NCBI RefSeq assembly: GCF_001713455.1
Contig: NZ_CP016464.1
Location: 1,970,001 to 2,034,000, forward strand
Origin: Bosea sp. RAC05
Lineage (GTDB): Bacteria > Pseudomonadota > Alphaproteobacteria > Rhizobiales > Beijerinckiaceae
Reading direction: 5' to 3'
Length of the DNA stretch: 64,000 nucleotides
The notes under the pieces were generated by a model. It had not been told where the DNA came from and made no database searches. It was given only the letters and a program-made list of their open reading frames with translations. Position 1 is the first letter of the stretch, and every line of letters begins with the position of its first letter. A program made the translations under genes and the position numbers. This document shows positions 55,071-63,581 of the stretch, in pieces.

Positions 55071-55748
55071 TCACGCTTTCCGGGCCAGCCAGATGATGTG
55101 GCGGGCGCCGGACTTGCCACGGTGAGCCCGCACCATCACCTCCTCGACCGCGAAGCCGGCATGGCGCAGCCGCCCCGTGAAGCGTCGGTCGGGCCCCTGC
55201 GACCAGACCGCCAGGATGCCGCCGGGGCGTAGCGCCGCCTTGGCCAGGCCGAGTCCGCCATCCTCGTAGAGCCGGTCGTTGGCGGCGACCGTCAGCGCCT
55301 CCGGCCCGTTGTCGACATCGAGCAGGATCGCGTCGTAGCGCCCGGCGCCGTCCGCGATGACGCGGCCGACATCCTGGACCGCGATCGTGACGCGGGGATC
55401 GTCGAGGCAGCCGGCGAAGAGGTCCGCCATCGGCCCTCTCGCCCAGTCGACCACGGCGGGGATCAGTTCCGACACCGTGATCTCGGCCCCGGCCGGAAAA
55501 CTCGCCAGCGCCGCGCGCAGCGTGAAGCCCATGCCGAGCCCGCCGATCAGGATGCGCGGCTTGGTGCGTCCCGCCAGCCGCGTTGCGACGAGCGTGGCGA
55601 GGGCTTCTTCCGAGCCGCTGAGACGGCTGTTCATCAGCTCGATCGTGCCGAGCATGATCGAGAACTCGGCGCCACGTCGCTTCAGCCGCAACTCCCGCCC
55701 CGCAGCGCCGGGCAGGGTGGCCGTGTCCAGCAGGGTCCAGGGGATCAC
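55071..55748 (-). CDS. Spermidine-synthase-like SAM-dependent transferase
   Basis: A 225-residue Rossmann-fold protein. The SAM-binding glycine loop is ILIGGLGMGFTLRA, followed by an acidic strand end (EITVSELIPAVVDWARG) and DAILLDVDNGPEAL, as in polyamine synthase-like proteins. The N-terminal tetramerisation strand of true spermidine synthases is short here, so methyl- or aminopropyl-transfer cannot be distinguished. The GTG at 55748 (VIPWTLLDT) is the likely start; the frame to 55844 is longer but atypical. It converges with the ureohydrolase gene 9 bases away. Confidence 0.8.
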   Translation of the reverse strand: MIPWTLLDTATLPGAAGRELRLKRRGAEFSIMLGTIELMNSRLSGSEEALATLVATRLAGRTKPRILIGGLGMGFTLRAALASFPAGAEITVSELIPAVVDWARGPMADLFAGCLDDPRVTIAVQDVGRVIADGAGRYDAILLDVDNGPEALTVAANDRLYEDGGLGLAKAALRPGGILAVWSQGPDRRFTGRLRHAGFAVEEVMVRAHRGKSGARHIIWLARKA

Positions 55749-55916
55749 GGGCGCAACTCGATCTGGGAGGGCTCCCGCGGCGGGAGGATCGCTGCTGGGT
55801 AGGAGACAACGGCACCGCCGTCCAGAGCCGGGCGCGCCATCCATGCGCTGACGGAATGGTGAGGCGACGGGTGCCCGGTTGATCTGCCGGCTGCCGCATC
55901 GCTATGGCATCATGCT

Positions 55917-55942
55917 GCAATGCAACGTGATGGCTGCATTGC
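55917..55942. promoter_or_regulatory. Inverted repeat GCAATGCA-N10-TGCATTGC upstream of the MFS gene
   Basis: Perfect 8-base inverted arms at 55917-55924 and 55935-55942, ending 21 bases before the MFS start codon. It is a good candidate for a repressor operator controlling the exporter. Confidence 0.5.
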
Positions 55943-55963
55943 CGTGAACCGGACCACGCCACC

Positions 55964-57190
55964 ATGACCTGCGCCACCGAAACCCGCTCGCCCCTTCCGG
56001 CCGCCTCGCGCCAGGCGGGCGAGACGCGCCAGCACCATGCCGGCCTGGTCATGCTCGCCCTGGCGATGGGCGGCTTTGCGATCGGCACCACCGAATTCGC
56101 GGTGATGAGCCTCGTTCCCTATTTCTCGGTCGGTCTTGGCATCGACGAACCGACGGCCGGCCACGTCATCAGCGCCTATGCGCTCGGCGTCGTCGTCGGC
56201 GCCCCGGTGATCGCGGTGCTGGCGGCAAAAATCGCCCGGCGGACGCTGCTGATCGGCCTGATGGCGGTCTTCGGCGTCGCGAACCTGCTGAGCGCGCTGG
56301 CGCCGAGCTATGAGTGGATGCTGGTCTTCCGCTTCCTGAGCGGCCTGCCGCACGGCGCCTATTTCGGCGTGGCCGCCCTCGTCGCAGCCTCGATCGCACC
56401 GCCCAACCGGCGCGCCCAGGCCGTCGCACGGGTCATGCTCGGCCTCACGGTCGCGACCATCGTCGGCGTGCCGCTCGCCAACGGCATCGGCCAGGTGTTG
56501 GGCTGGCGCTGGGGCTTCGGCATCGTCGCGCTGCTGGCGCTGCTGACCATGGCGCTGATCTTCGCCTATGCCCCGCGCGATCGGGTGGTGCCGGGGGCGA
56601 GTCCGCTGCGGGAGCTCAGCGCGCTGCGCAGCCGCCAAGTCTGGCTGACGCTGGCCATCGGCGCGATCGGATTCGGCGGCATGTTCGCCGTCTATACCTA
56701 TCTGGCCTCGACGCTGATGGAGGTGACGCGCGTCTCGCCGGCGCTGGTGCCGCTCGTGCTCGGCATCTTCGGGCTCGGCCTGACGGCGGGCACGCTCGCC
56801 GGCGCCTGGGCCGCTGACCGCGCGCTGATGCCCTCGATCGGCGGCATGCTGCTGTGGACCGCAGCGGCGCTCGCCCTGTTTCCCTTGGCAGCCGGCAACA
56901 TCTGGACGATCTCGATCGTGGTCTTCCTGATCGGCACCAGCGGCGGTCTGGGCGCGATGCTGCAGACGCGGCTGATGGATGTCGCCGGCGAGGCGCAGAC
57001 GCTGGCCGCGGCGCTCAACCACTCCGCCTTCAACACGGCGAACGCGCTCGGCCCCTGGCTCGGTGGCCTCGCCATCGCCGCCGGATATGGCTGGACCTCG
57101 ACCGGCTGGGTCGGCACCGGCCTCGCCCTCGCCGGCTTCCTGATCTGGGTCGTCGCGCTGCTGGACCAGCGCGCCCGGGCCGCGCGCTGA
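55964..57190 (+). CDS. MFS transporter (AraJ/YdhP-like drug:proton antiporter)
   Basis: A 408-residue protein with 12 predicted helices. The first helix begins LVMLALAMGGFAIGTTEFAV, a hallmark of the AraJ/YdhP/SotB group, with the cytoplasmic loop RRTLLIGLMAVFG and motif C-like GLPHGAYFGVAA. These transporters export arabinose-like sugars or drugs; the substrate is unknown. A 26-base operator-like inverted repeat immediately precedes the gene. Confidence 0.9.
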   Translation: MTCATETRSPLPAASRQAGETRQHHAGLVMLALAMGGFAIGTTEFAVMSLVPYFSVGLGIDEPTAGHVISAYALGVVVGAPVIAVLAAKIARRTLLIGLMAVFGVANLLSALAPSYEWMLVFRFLSGLPHGAYFGVAALVAASIAPPNRRAQAVARVMLGLTVATIVGVPLANGIGQVLGWRWGFGIVALLALLTMALIFAYAPRDRVVPGASPLRELSALRSRQVWLTLAIGAIGFGGMFAVYTYLASTLMEVTRVSPALVPLVLGIFGLGLTAGTLAGAWAADRALMPSIGGMLLWTAAALALFPLAAGNIWTISIVVFLIGTSGGLGAMLQTRLMDVAGEAQTLAAALNHSAFNTANALGPWLGGLAIAAGYGWTSTGWVGTGLALAGFLIWVVALLDQRARAAR

Positions 57191-57292
57191 CGGCCGGATT
57201 TCGGTCCGCCACGCCCCTTCTTGGCCCTGCCGCATAAATCGGCGCACGGGCCCAGAAAAGCTGCGCGCGCCCACTTGCGGCCTGGCCTCGCT

Positions 57293-57312
57293 ATCGCCCA
57301 ATCTGTGGGCAG
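57293..57312. promoter_or_regulatory. Inverted repeat ATCGCCCA-N5-TGGGCAG upstream of the amino-acid transporter
   Basis: GCCCA (57296-57300), ATCTG, TGGGC (57306-57310) with matching flanks, about 54 bases before the start. Thirteen non-spacer positions match the element before ureD at 24898-24917 except one, suggesting a common regulator for the two nitrogen loci. Confidence 0.4.
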
Positions 57313-57365
57313 AGCCGGCAACGGGCCCGCGAAAGCCCGGCTGGCCGAACCCAGTGGGAGGTACC

Positions 57366-58145
57366 ATGAAAGGTTTCGCACGAGTCATCGCCGCCGTGTT
57401 GCTGACGGCCGTCGGAGCCAGCGGCGCCCTGGCGCAGGCCAAGGAGTGGAAGGAAGTCCGGATCGGCACCGAAGGCGCCTATCCGCCCTTCAACAACCTC
57501 AACGCCAAGAAGGAGCTCGAGGGCTTCGAGATCGACTACGGCAACCTGCTCTGCGAGCGGATGAAGGTGAAGTGCACCTGGGTCGTGCAGGACTGGGACG
57601 GCATCATCCCGGCGCTGCTCTCCAACAAGTACGACATCATCATCGCCGGCATGAACGCCACCGACGAGCGCAAGAAGCGCGTCGACTTCACGGCGGTCTA
57701 TACCAAGACGCCGATCTGGATCATCGGCCCGAAGACGACGACCTCGGCAGATTTCTCGCCCGCTGCCCTGAAGGGCAAGGCGATCGGCGTCCAGGGCTCG
57801 ACCATCCACACCAACTACGCCGAGAAATACTACAAGGACTCCACCATCCGTCCGTATCCGACCCAGGAAGAGGCCAATCTCGACCTGATCAACGGCCGCC
57901 TCGACTATGTCATCGCGGATTCGCTGGCGCTGGAGGATTTCCTTGCCGGCAAGGGCAAGGACTGCTGCAAGAAGATCGGCGAGATCACCCGCGATCCCAC
58001 GATCCACGGCCCCGGCGTCGGTGGCGCCGTCCGCAAGGAGGACACCGCTCTGAAGGCGCTGTTCGACAAGGCCATCGCCGAGACCATCGCCGACGGCTCG
58101 CACAAGAAGATCGCCGACAAGTACTTCAAGATCCCGATCCTCTGA
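57366..58145 (+). CDS. Polar amino-acid ABC transporter substrate-binding protein
   Basis: A 259-residue periplasmic binding protein of the lysine/arginine/ornithine/histidine type. The signal peptide ends near GALAQ. Family motifs are RIGTEGAYPPFNNLNAKKEL, GFEIDYGNLLCERM, DWDGIIPALLSNKYDIIIAG and the NATDERKKRVDFTAVY segment that binds the ligand carboxylate. Cysteine pair positions (MKVKCTW and KDCCKK) may form a disulfide. The ATG at 57366 has a GGGAGGT site. A strong stem-loop separates it from the permease genes. Confidence 0.92.
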   Translation: MKGFARVIAAVLLTAVGASGALAQAKEWKEVRIGTEGAYPPFNNLNAKKELEGFEIDYGNLLCERMKVKCTWVVQDWDGIIPALLSNKYDIIIAGMNATDERKKRVDFTAVYTKTPIWIIGPKTTTSADFSPAALKGKAIGVQGSTIHTNYAEKYYKDSTIRPYPTQEEANLDLINGRLDYVIADSLALEDFLAGKGKDCCKKIGEITRDPTIHGPGVGGAVRKEDTALKALFDKAIAETIADGSHKKIADKYFKIPIL

Positions 58146-58162
58146 TCGGCCCAGCATTCGCG

Positions 58163-58187
58163 GCCGGCGCGGCTCCCCCGCGCCGGC
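58163..58187 (+). terminator. Stem-loop between binding-protein and permease genes
   Basis: GCCGGCGCGG (58163-58172), CTCCC loop, CCGCGCCGGC (58178-58187): a perfect 10-bp stem without a T-tract, 18 bases after the binding-protein stop. Such intercistronic hairpins commonly stabilise the upstream message, giving more binding protein than permease. Partial termination is possible. Confidence 0.55.
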
Positions 58188-58218
58188 TCACGCCTCAAAG
58201 GCCCGGCACCCCTCATCG

Positions 58219-58947
58219 ATGTTCGACAAGTTCGCCCTGCTCGGTTTCGGCGATGGCGGCTGGGGCCTCGCCCTGCTGCAGGGCGCGGGCATCACCATCT
58301 CGATCGCGCTCGCGACCCTTCCCTTCGGCCTCGCGCTCGGGCTCGTCGTCGCGCTCGGGGCCCGTTCGCAGAGTTCTGTCCTGCGCATACTGGCCACGGC
58401 CTACACCACCGTCTTCCGCGGCGTCCCCGAGCTGCTGACGCTCTACATCATCTATTTCGGCGTCCAGGTCCTGCTGCAGGAGGCGTGGCGCTGGCTCGGC
58501 CTGCCGGGCTCCTTCTCGATGCCGCCCTTCGTCGCCGGCATGGTTGCGCTCGGCGTGGTGCTCTCGGCCTTCTCCAGCGAGGTCTGGGTCGGCGCTCTCA
58601 ATTCGATTCCCAAGGGCCAGCGCGAGGCCGCCGCGGCGCTGGGCCTGTCCAAGGGCCAGGCCTTCCGCCTCGTCGTGTTCCCGCAGCTGATCCGCGTCGC
58701 GCTGCCCGGCCTCGGCAACAACTGGATGGTGCTGCTAAAGGAGACCTCGCTGGTCTCGGTCATCACCCTGCCGGACATCATGTTCATCACCACCCGCGCC
58801 AATGTCGCGACCAAGGAGCCGTTCCTGTTCTTCGGCGCGGCGATGGCGATCTATCTGGTTTTCTCGATGATCTCGGCCTGGGGCATCGGCCGGATGGAAG
58901 CCCGCGCCAACCGCGGCATCGCCGCCTTCGGGGGCGCGACGCGATGA
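58219..58947 (+). CDS. Amino-acid ABC transporter permease 1 (HisQ/ArtQ type)
   Basis: A 242-residue inner-membrane permease with about five helices. The signature loop contacting the ATPase is EAAAALGLSKGQAFRLVVFPQ, typical of HisQ-like subunits, preceded by FRGVPELLTLYIIYFG. It overlaps the second permease gene by 4 bases (ATGA). The start at 58219 directly follows the stem-loop. No ATP-binding subunit is encoded nearby. Confidence 0.92.
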   Translation: MFDKFALLGFGDGGWGLALLQGAGITISIALATLPFGLALGLVVALGARSQSSVLRILATAYTTVFRGVPELLTLYIIYFGVQVLLQEAWRWLGLPGSFSMPPFVAGMVALGVVLSAFSSEVWVGALNSIPKGQREAAAALGLSKGQAFRLVVFPQLIRVALPGLGNNWMVLLKETSLVSVITLPDIMFITTRANVATKEPFLFFGAAMAIYLVFSMISAWGIGRMEARANRGIAAFGGATR

Positions 58948-59660
58948 CCTGGTGCGAGTATCCGGGCTGGGCCGTCGGCAGCGAAGTCCTGCAGAACTAT
59001 GGCTGCCGGATGGCCACCGGCGTCGGGCTGACGCTCCAGCTCGTCGCGATCTCGGTGTCGCTCGGTTTTGTGCTCGCGATCGGGCTCGCCGTGGCGCGGC
59101 TCTACGGGCCGCGCTGGGCGCAGGTCCTGATCAACGGCTACACAACCTTCTTCCGTGGCACGCCGCTGCTCTGCCAGCTCTTCCTGGTCTATTACGGGCT
59201 CGGCCAGTTCCGCCTGTTCTGGACCGATCTCGGCCTCTGGTGGTTCTTCCGCGAGCCCTTCTACTGCGCGCTCCTGACCTTCGTGATCAACACGGCCGCC
59301 TATCAGGCCGAGATCCTGCGCGGCGCCATCCAGTCCATCTCGCGCGGCCAGTTCGAGGGCGCGCTGGCGCTCGGCCTGCACCGCTGGTCGAGCCTGCGCC
59401 ACGTCATCCTGCCGCAGGCGATGATCCTGGCGCTGCGCCCGCTCGGCAACGAGCTGATCGTGATGATCAAGTCGAGCGCGCTGGCCTCGCTGGTGACCCT
59501 CTACGACCTGATGGGCGCGACGCGGCTCGCCTTCTCGCGCTCCTTCGACCTGTCGATCTACCTCTACGCGGCGCTGATCTATCTGCTGCTGGTCGAGATC
59601 GTCCGCCGCGTCTGGGACCGGCTGGAGCTGAGGCTGACGCGGCACATGGCCCTGCGCTGA
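58944..59660 (+). CDS. Amino-acid ABC transporter permease 2 (HisM/ArtM type)
   Basis: A 238-residue permease partner. Motifs are FFRGTPLLCQLFLVYYGLGQ, FVINTAAYQAEILRGAIQSI and the ATPase-contact loop EGALALGLHRWSSLRHVILPQ. The ATG at 58944 overlaps the upstream stop. The operon ends here: the next gene (map) is on the other strand and no ATPase gene follows, so the complete transporter needs an ATP-binding protein from elsewhere in the genome. Confidence 0.92.
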   Translation: MTWCEYPGWAVGSEVLQNYGCRMATGVGLTLQLVAISVSLGFVLAIGLAVARLYGPRWAQVLINGYTTFFRGTPLLCQLFLVYYGLGQFRLFWTDLGLWWFFREPFYCALLTFVINTAAYQAEILRGAIQSISRGQFEGALALGLHRWSSLRHVILPQAMILALRPLGNELIVMIKSSALASLVTLYDLMGATRLAFSRSFDLSIYLYAALIYLLLVEIVRRVWDRLELRLTRHMALR

Positions 59661-59681
59661 GCGCCGGGCGAACGGTCGTGG

Positions 59682-60431
59682 TCACGCCGGCAGCGTCAGC
59701 ACCATCGCGCCGTTGGCGGTGGCGACCAGCGTGTGCTCGTATTGCACGGTCGGTGCGCGCGGCTCGCCATAGAGCGTCCAGGGATCCTCGCCGTTCTCGG
59801 CCCAGTTCGCACCCAGTGAGAGGAAGGGCTCGATGGTGAAGACCTGGCCCTTCTGCATCACCCGGCGCTCGGACCGGTCCGGCCAGGTGGCGAGTTCCGT
59901 GGGCTCCTCATGGAGCGAGCGCCCGACGCCGTGGCTCGCGAGATTGCGCACCAGCGTGTAGCGATTGTTTTCGGCGAAGCGGCCGATCGCATCGCCGATC
60001 CCGGAGAGCGGCTTGCCGGCGCCGACCTGCCCGATCCCGACCCAGAGCGCGCGCCGCCCGTCGCGGCAGAGCCGCTCCGTCCTGCGGGCCACGGGCGGCA
60101 CGGCGAAGGAGGCGCCGGTATCCGAATAGAAGCCTGCCTTCTCGGCGGAGACGTCGATGTTGACGAGGTCGCCGGCCTCGATCCGCCGCGCGCCGGGGAT
60201 GCCATGCGCGATTTCGTCATTGACGCTGATGCAGGTTGCGCCCGGAAAATCGTAGTCCAGTTCCGGCGCCGAGCGCGCGCCCTCCCGTTCCAGCAGGGCC
60301 CGCCCGATCCGGTCGAGCTCGGCGGTCGTCATGCCCGGTTCGATCGCCCGTCCCATGGCGGCCAGCGTCTGCGCGACGATGCGGCCGATGTCCTGCAGGT
60401 TCTTGAGGTCGTCGTCATTGGAGATCGTCAT
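59682..60431 (-). CDS. map: Type I methionine aminopeptidase
   Basis: A 249-residue pita-bread-fold enzyme that removes initiator methionine. Expected metal and catalytic residues are present: the histidine in DEIAHGIPG, aspartates in NIDVSAEKAGFYSDTGASF, the histidine in ASHGVGRSLHEEP, and glutamates in FTIEPFL and YEHTLVA. Length is normal for the type I enzyme without an N-terminal zinc extension. It converges with the permease gene 21 bases away. Confidence 0.94.
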   Translation of the reverse strand: MTISNDDDLKNLQDIGRIVAQTLAAMGRAIEPGMTTAELDRIGRALLEREGARSAPELDYDFPGATCISVNDEIAHGIPGARRIEAGDLVNIDVSAEKAGFYSDTGASFAVPPVARRTERLCRDGRRALWVGIGQVGAGKPLSGIGDAIGRFAENNRYTLVRNLASHGVGRSLHEEPTELATWPDRSERRVMQKGQVFTIEPFLSLGANWAENGEDPWTLYGEPRAPTVQYEHTLVATANGAMVLTLPA

Positions 60432-60578
60432 GGCCGGCTGCCTAGCCGCATCCCGGGCCGCTCACAACCGACACCGCGTCATCGCGCATATGCGGCAGCA
60501 CAGCCGCGCGCCTTTGCAGAGGGGCAGCCGCAGGCTAAAGCCCATGACGAAATCAAAAACAGCCAAGCGGAGCGAAAC

Positions 60579-61445
60579 ATGGCCAAAGTCGCGTTCATCG
60601 GTCTCGGCGTCATGGGCTATCCCATGGCGGGTCACCTCAGGGCCAAGGGCCATGAGGTCACCGTCTACAACCGCAACCCGACGAAGGCTCAGGCCTGGGT
60701 CTCGCAGCATGCCGGCGTCTCGGCGCCGACGCCCGCCGATGCCGCCAAGGGCCAGGAGATCGTCTTCGCCTGCGTCGGCAACGATGACGATCTGCGCTCG
60801 GTGACGCTGGGCGAGCAGGGCGCCTTCGCCGGCATGGAGAAGGGCGCGATCTTCGTCGACCACACCACCGCCTCGGCCAATGTCGCGCGCGAACTCGCCG
60901 CGGCGGCCCAGGCCGGGGGCTTCGGCTTTGTCGATGCGCCCGTCTCCGGCGGCCAGGCGGGCGCCGAGAACGGCGTGCTCACCGTGATGTGCGGCGGCGA
61001 GCCCGAGGCCTACGCCCGCGCCGAGCCGGTGATCGCGGCCTACGCCCGCATGTGCAAGCTGATGGGCCCTGCCGGCTCCGGCCAGCTCACCAAGATGGTC
61101 AACCAGATCTGCATCGCCGGCCTCGTCCAGGCCCTCTCCGAAGGAGTCCATTTCGCCAAGCGCGCCGGTCTCGACGTCGAGGCCATGCTCGAGGTGATCT
61201 CGAAGGGCGCCGCCGGTTCCTGGCAGATGGAGAACCGCGGCAAGACGATGAATGCCGGCAAGTTCGATTTCGGCTTCGCCGTCGACTGGATGCGCAAGGA
61301 TCTCGGCATCGTGCTGGAGGAGGCCCGCCGCAACGGCGCGCAGCTCCCCGTCACCGCGCTGGTCGACCAGTTCTACGCCGAGGTCCAGAAGCTCGGCGGC
61401 CGCCGCTGGGATACGTCCAGCCTGATCGCCCGCCTCGAGGAGTGA
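60579..61445 (+). CDS. 3-hydroxyisobutyrate dehydrogenase-family NAD(P)-dependent oxidoreductase
   Basis: A 288-residue beta-hydroxyacid dehydrogenase. The dinucleotide-binding loop is VAFIGLGVMGYPMAGHLRAK, the substrate site is FVDAPVSGGQAGAENGVLT, and the catalytic lysine is in GQLTKMVNQI. The family includes 3-hydroxyisobutyrate, tartronate-semialdehyde and glyoxylate/succinic-semialdehyde reductases; the substrate is open. The ATG at 60579 is chosen because upstream codons do not resemble the fold. It is monocistronic as far as seen. Confidence 0.9.
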   Translation: MAKVAFIGLGVMGYPMAGHLRAKGHEVTVYNRNPTKAQAWVSQHAGVSAPTPADAAKGQEIVFACVGNDDDLRSVTLGEQGAFAGMEKGAIFVDHTTASANVARELAAAAQAGGFGFVDAPVSGGQAGAENGVLTVMCGGEPEAYARAEPVIAAYARMCKLMGPAGSGQLTKMVNQICIAGLVQALSEGVHFAKRAGLDVEAMLEVISKGAAGSWQMENRGKTMNAGKFDFGFAVDWMRKDLGIVLEEARRNGAQLPVTALVDQFYAEVQKLGGRRWDTSSLIARLEE

Positions 61446-61472
61446 GGACAGGTCTGCGGCGTCGCGGCGGCC

Positions 61473-62663
61473 TCAGCCCCGCGCCGCCGCCCCGCGCCGG
61501 CCGAAATGGATCGCGATCATCCCGATGATCGTCAAAAGCCACATCAGCACGACGAGCGAGGGCGGCCAGATCGTCACCACGAGGCTGATCGCCACCGTCA
61601 TCAGCGCGCTGAAGCCGAGTTGCAGCGCGCCCATCAGCCCGGCGGCCGAGCCGGCGAGGTCGGGCCGGGCCGAGAGCGCCTCGGCGGTCGAGCCCGGGAT
61701 CGTCATGCCGTTGCCGATCGCGTTCAGCGCCAGCGGCAGGAACAGCATGATCGGCGACCAGTCCGCCCTCAGCGAGAGCGGCACGGCCACCGTCATCGCG
61801 ATGGAGGAGATGACCAGCCCGAGATGGACCATGCGCGGCGCGCCGATCTTCATGACCAGCCGCGCCATCGCATAGTTGCCGACCATGTAGCCGGCCGCGT
61901 TCAGGATGAAATAGGCGCCGTAGGTGTCGCTGCCGCGCCCCATCGTTTCGACGACGATATAGGGCGCCGCCGCGATGAAGGCGAAGAAGGCGGCTGAACT
62001 GGTCGAGACCGCGATCACGTTGAGCACGAAGACGCGGTTGACGATCAGGGTCGGGAAGGCCCGGAACACGCCGAGCAGCGGTGTGCGCTCTCCCAGGTTC
62101 GGCGCCGTCTCGGGCAGTTTCACCAGGGTCAGCAAGAGCACGATCACGCCGCTGACGGTCATGAACCAGAGGATCATCCGCCAGCCGAAGGCGGTTTCGA
62201 TCTGCCCGCCGAGCCAGGGCGCGATCATCGGCGCGATGACCATGACCATCGTCACGGTGGCGATCTGGCTGGCGGCCTCGTCCCGGTTGGCCGTGTCGCG
62301 GATGATCGCGCGCGAGAGCGCAAAGACGGAGCCCGAGCCGGCCCCCTCCAGGATGCGCGCCAGCAGCAGGATCTCGATCGACGGTGCGAGCGCGCCGAGC
62401 GCCGAGCCGGCGATGAACAGCGCGATGCCGGCATTGACGCAGGGACGGCGTCCGAAGCGGTCGGAGAGCGGCCCGCTGACGAGCTGGGTCAGCGCGACCG
62501 CGACCAGGAACAGCGTCAGCGCGAGCTGGATCGTGGCATAGCTCGAGCCGAAATGGCGCGAGAGCGCCGGCGCCGCCGGCGCGAGCAGGTTGAGCGCGAT
62601 CGGCTGCAGGGCCGACATCGCGACCAGCACCGTCAGGGTCGGCTTCAGGGTGCTGGCGCTCAT
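61473..62663 (-). CDS. Bcr/CflA-family MFS drug exporter
   Basis: A 396-residue 12-helix major facilitator. The start of helix 1 (LVAMSALQPIALNLLAPAAP), the motif A loop GPLSDRFGRRPCVNAGIALF and the motif C region GAGSGSVFALSRAIIRD fit the Bcr/CflA subfamily, which exports chloramphenicol, bicyclomycin and similar drugs. Its ATG overlaps the stop of the upstream EamA gene by 4 bases, so both exporters are co-translated. Confidence 0.9.
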   Translation of the reverse strand: MSASTLKPTLTVLVAMSALQPIALNLLAPAAPALSRHFGSSYATIQLALTLFLVAVALTQLVSGPLSDRFGRRPCVNAGIALFIAGSALGALAPSIEILLLARILEGAGSGSVFALSRAIIRDTANRDEAASQIATVTMVMVIAPMIAPWLGGQIETAFGWRMILWFMTVSGVIVLLLTLVKLPETAPNLGERTPLLGVFRAFPTLIVNRVFVLNVIAVSTSSAAFFAFIAAAPYIVVETMGRGSDTYGAYFILNAAGYMVGNYAMARLVMKIGAPRMVHLGLVISSIAMTVAVPLSLRADWSPIMLFLPLALNAIGNGMTIPGSTAEALSARPDLAGSAAGLMGALQLGFSALMTVAISLVVTIWPPSLVVLMWLLTIIGMIAIHFGRRGAAARG

Positions 62664-63562
62664 GTCGGGGGCGTGCTCGGCAGCTTGAGCTGCGACTGCG
62701 GCACCACCTGCTGCCGGTGCATGGTGTAGAGCCCGCTGGCCACGATCATCGCGATGCCGAGCCCGGCGATTGGGTCGGGCACCTCACCCCAGACCAGATA
62801 GCCCATGATCACCGCGAGGATGACGACCGAATAGCGATAGCCGGAGACCACGCCGACATCCGTGTTGCGATAGGCGCTGATGATGCAGATGCTGCCGGCG
62901 GCCATCAGCGCCGCCGCGGCGGCGACATAGGACGTCTCGCGCCGCCAGACCGGCTGCCAGACCTCCAGCAGCCCGTAGCCGCAGGCCACGACCCCGACGA
63001 TGGCCGTCGTCATCAGCGCGATCACGGTGGAGGGGATCTCGTTGCCGATCTTGCGCGTCAGCAGGTCGCGGCCGGCGGCGAGGCAGGCACTCGCCAGCGC
63101 CACCAGGGCCGCGGCGTTGAAGGAATCGGTGGCGGGCCGCAGGACGACCAGCACCCCGCAGAACCCGATGAAGACCGCGGCGGTGCGGCGCCAGCCGACG
63201 CGCTCGATCCGCAGCACCACCGCGAGCACGACGATGATGATCGGCGATGCCAGCAGGATGGCGGTGACGTCGGCCAGCGGCATCTCGGCCAGCGCCCAGA
63301 TGAAGGTCAGCGTCACCCCGGCGTCGATCAGCCCGCGCAGCAGCACGATCGGCCGCAGCGCGAGGCGCAGCTTGCCGCCCTCCCGGAAGGCGAGGACCAG
63401 GCCGAGCGCGATGATCAGGGCGAAGCCCGTCCGCAGCGTGATCGCCTGGCCCGCCGGATAGACCTCGCGGGCGAGCTTCATCAGCGCGTCGTTGCAGACG
63501 AACAGCGCCATTGCGGCCAGCATGGCGATGATTCCGCGTCGGTTCTGCTCGGGGCTGGCCAC
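62660..63562 (-). CDS. EamA/DMT-superfamily transporter
   Basis: A 300-residue protein with ten predicted helices in two EamA repeats (FALIIALGLVLAFREGGKLR ... LASPIIIVVLAVVL in the first; SVVILAVIMGYLVWGEVPDP in the second). Such transporters export metabolites, often amino acids or small polar compounds. I use the GTG at 63562 (VASPEQNRRG); the frame reaching 63691 overlaps the next gene and adds a non-hydrophobic basic region. The stop overlaps the Bcr-type gene start. Confidence 0.87.
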   Translation of the reverse strand: MASPEQNRRGIIAMLAAMALFVCNDALMKLAREVYPAGQAITLRTGFALIIALGLVLAFREGGKLRLALRPIVLLRGLIDAGVTLTFIWALAEMPLADVTAILLASPIIIVVLAVVLRIERVGWRRTAAVFIGFCGVLVVLRPATDSFNAAALVALASACLAAGRDLLTRKIGNEIPSTVIALMTTAIVGVVACGYGLLEVWQPVWRRETSYVAAAAALMAAGSICIISAYRNTDVGVVSGYRYSVVILAVIMGYLVWGEVPDPIAGLGIAMIVASGLYTMHRQQVVPQSQLKLPSTPPT

Positions 63563-63581
63563 GCGGCTGGTTTCTTTCGTC

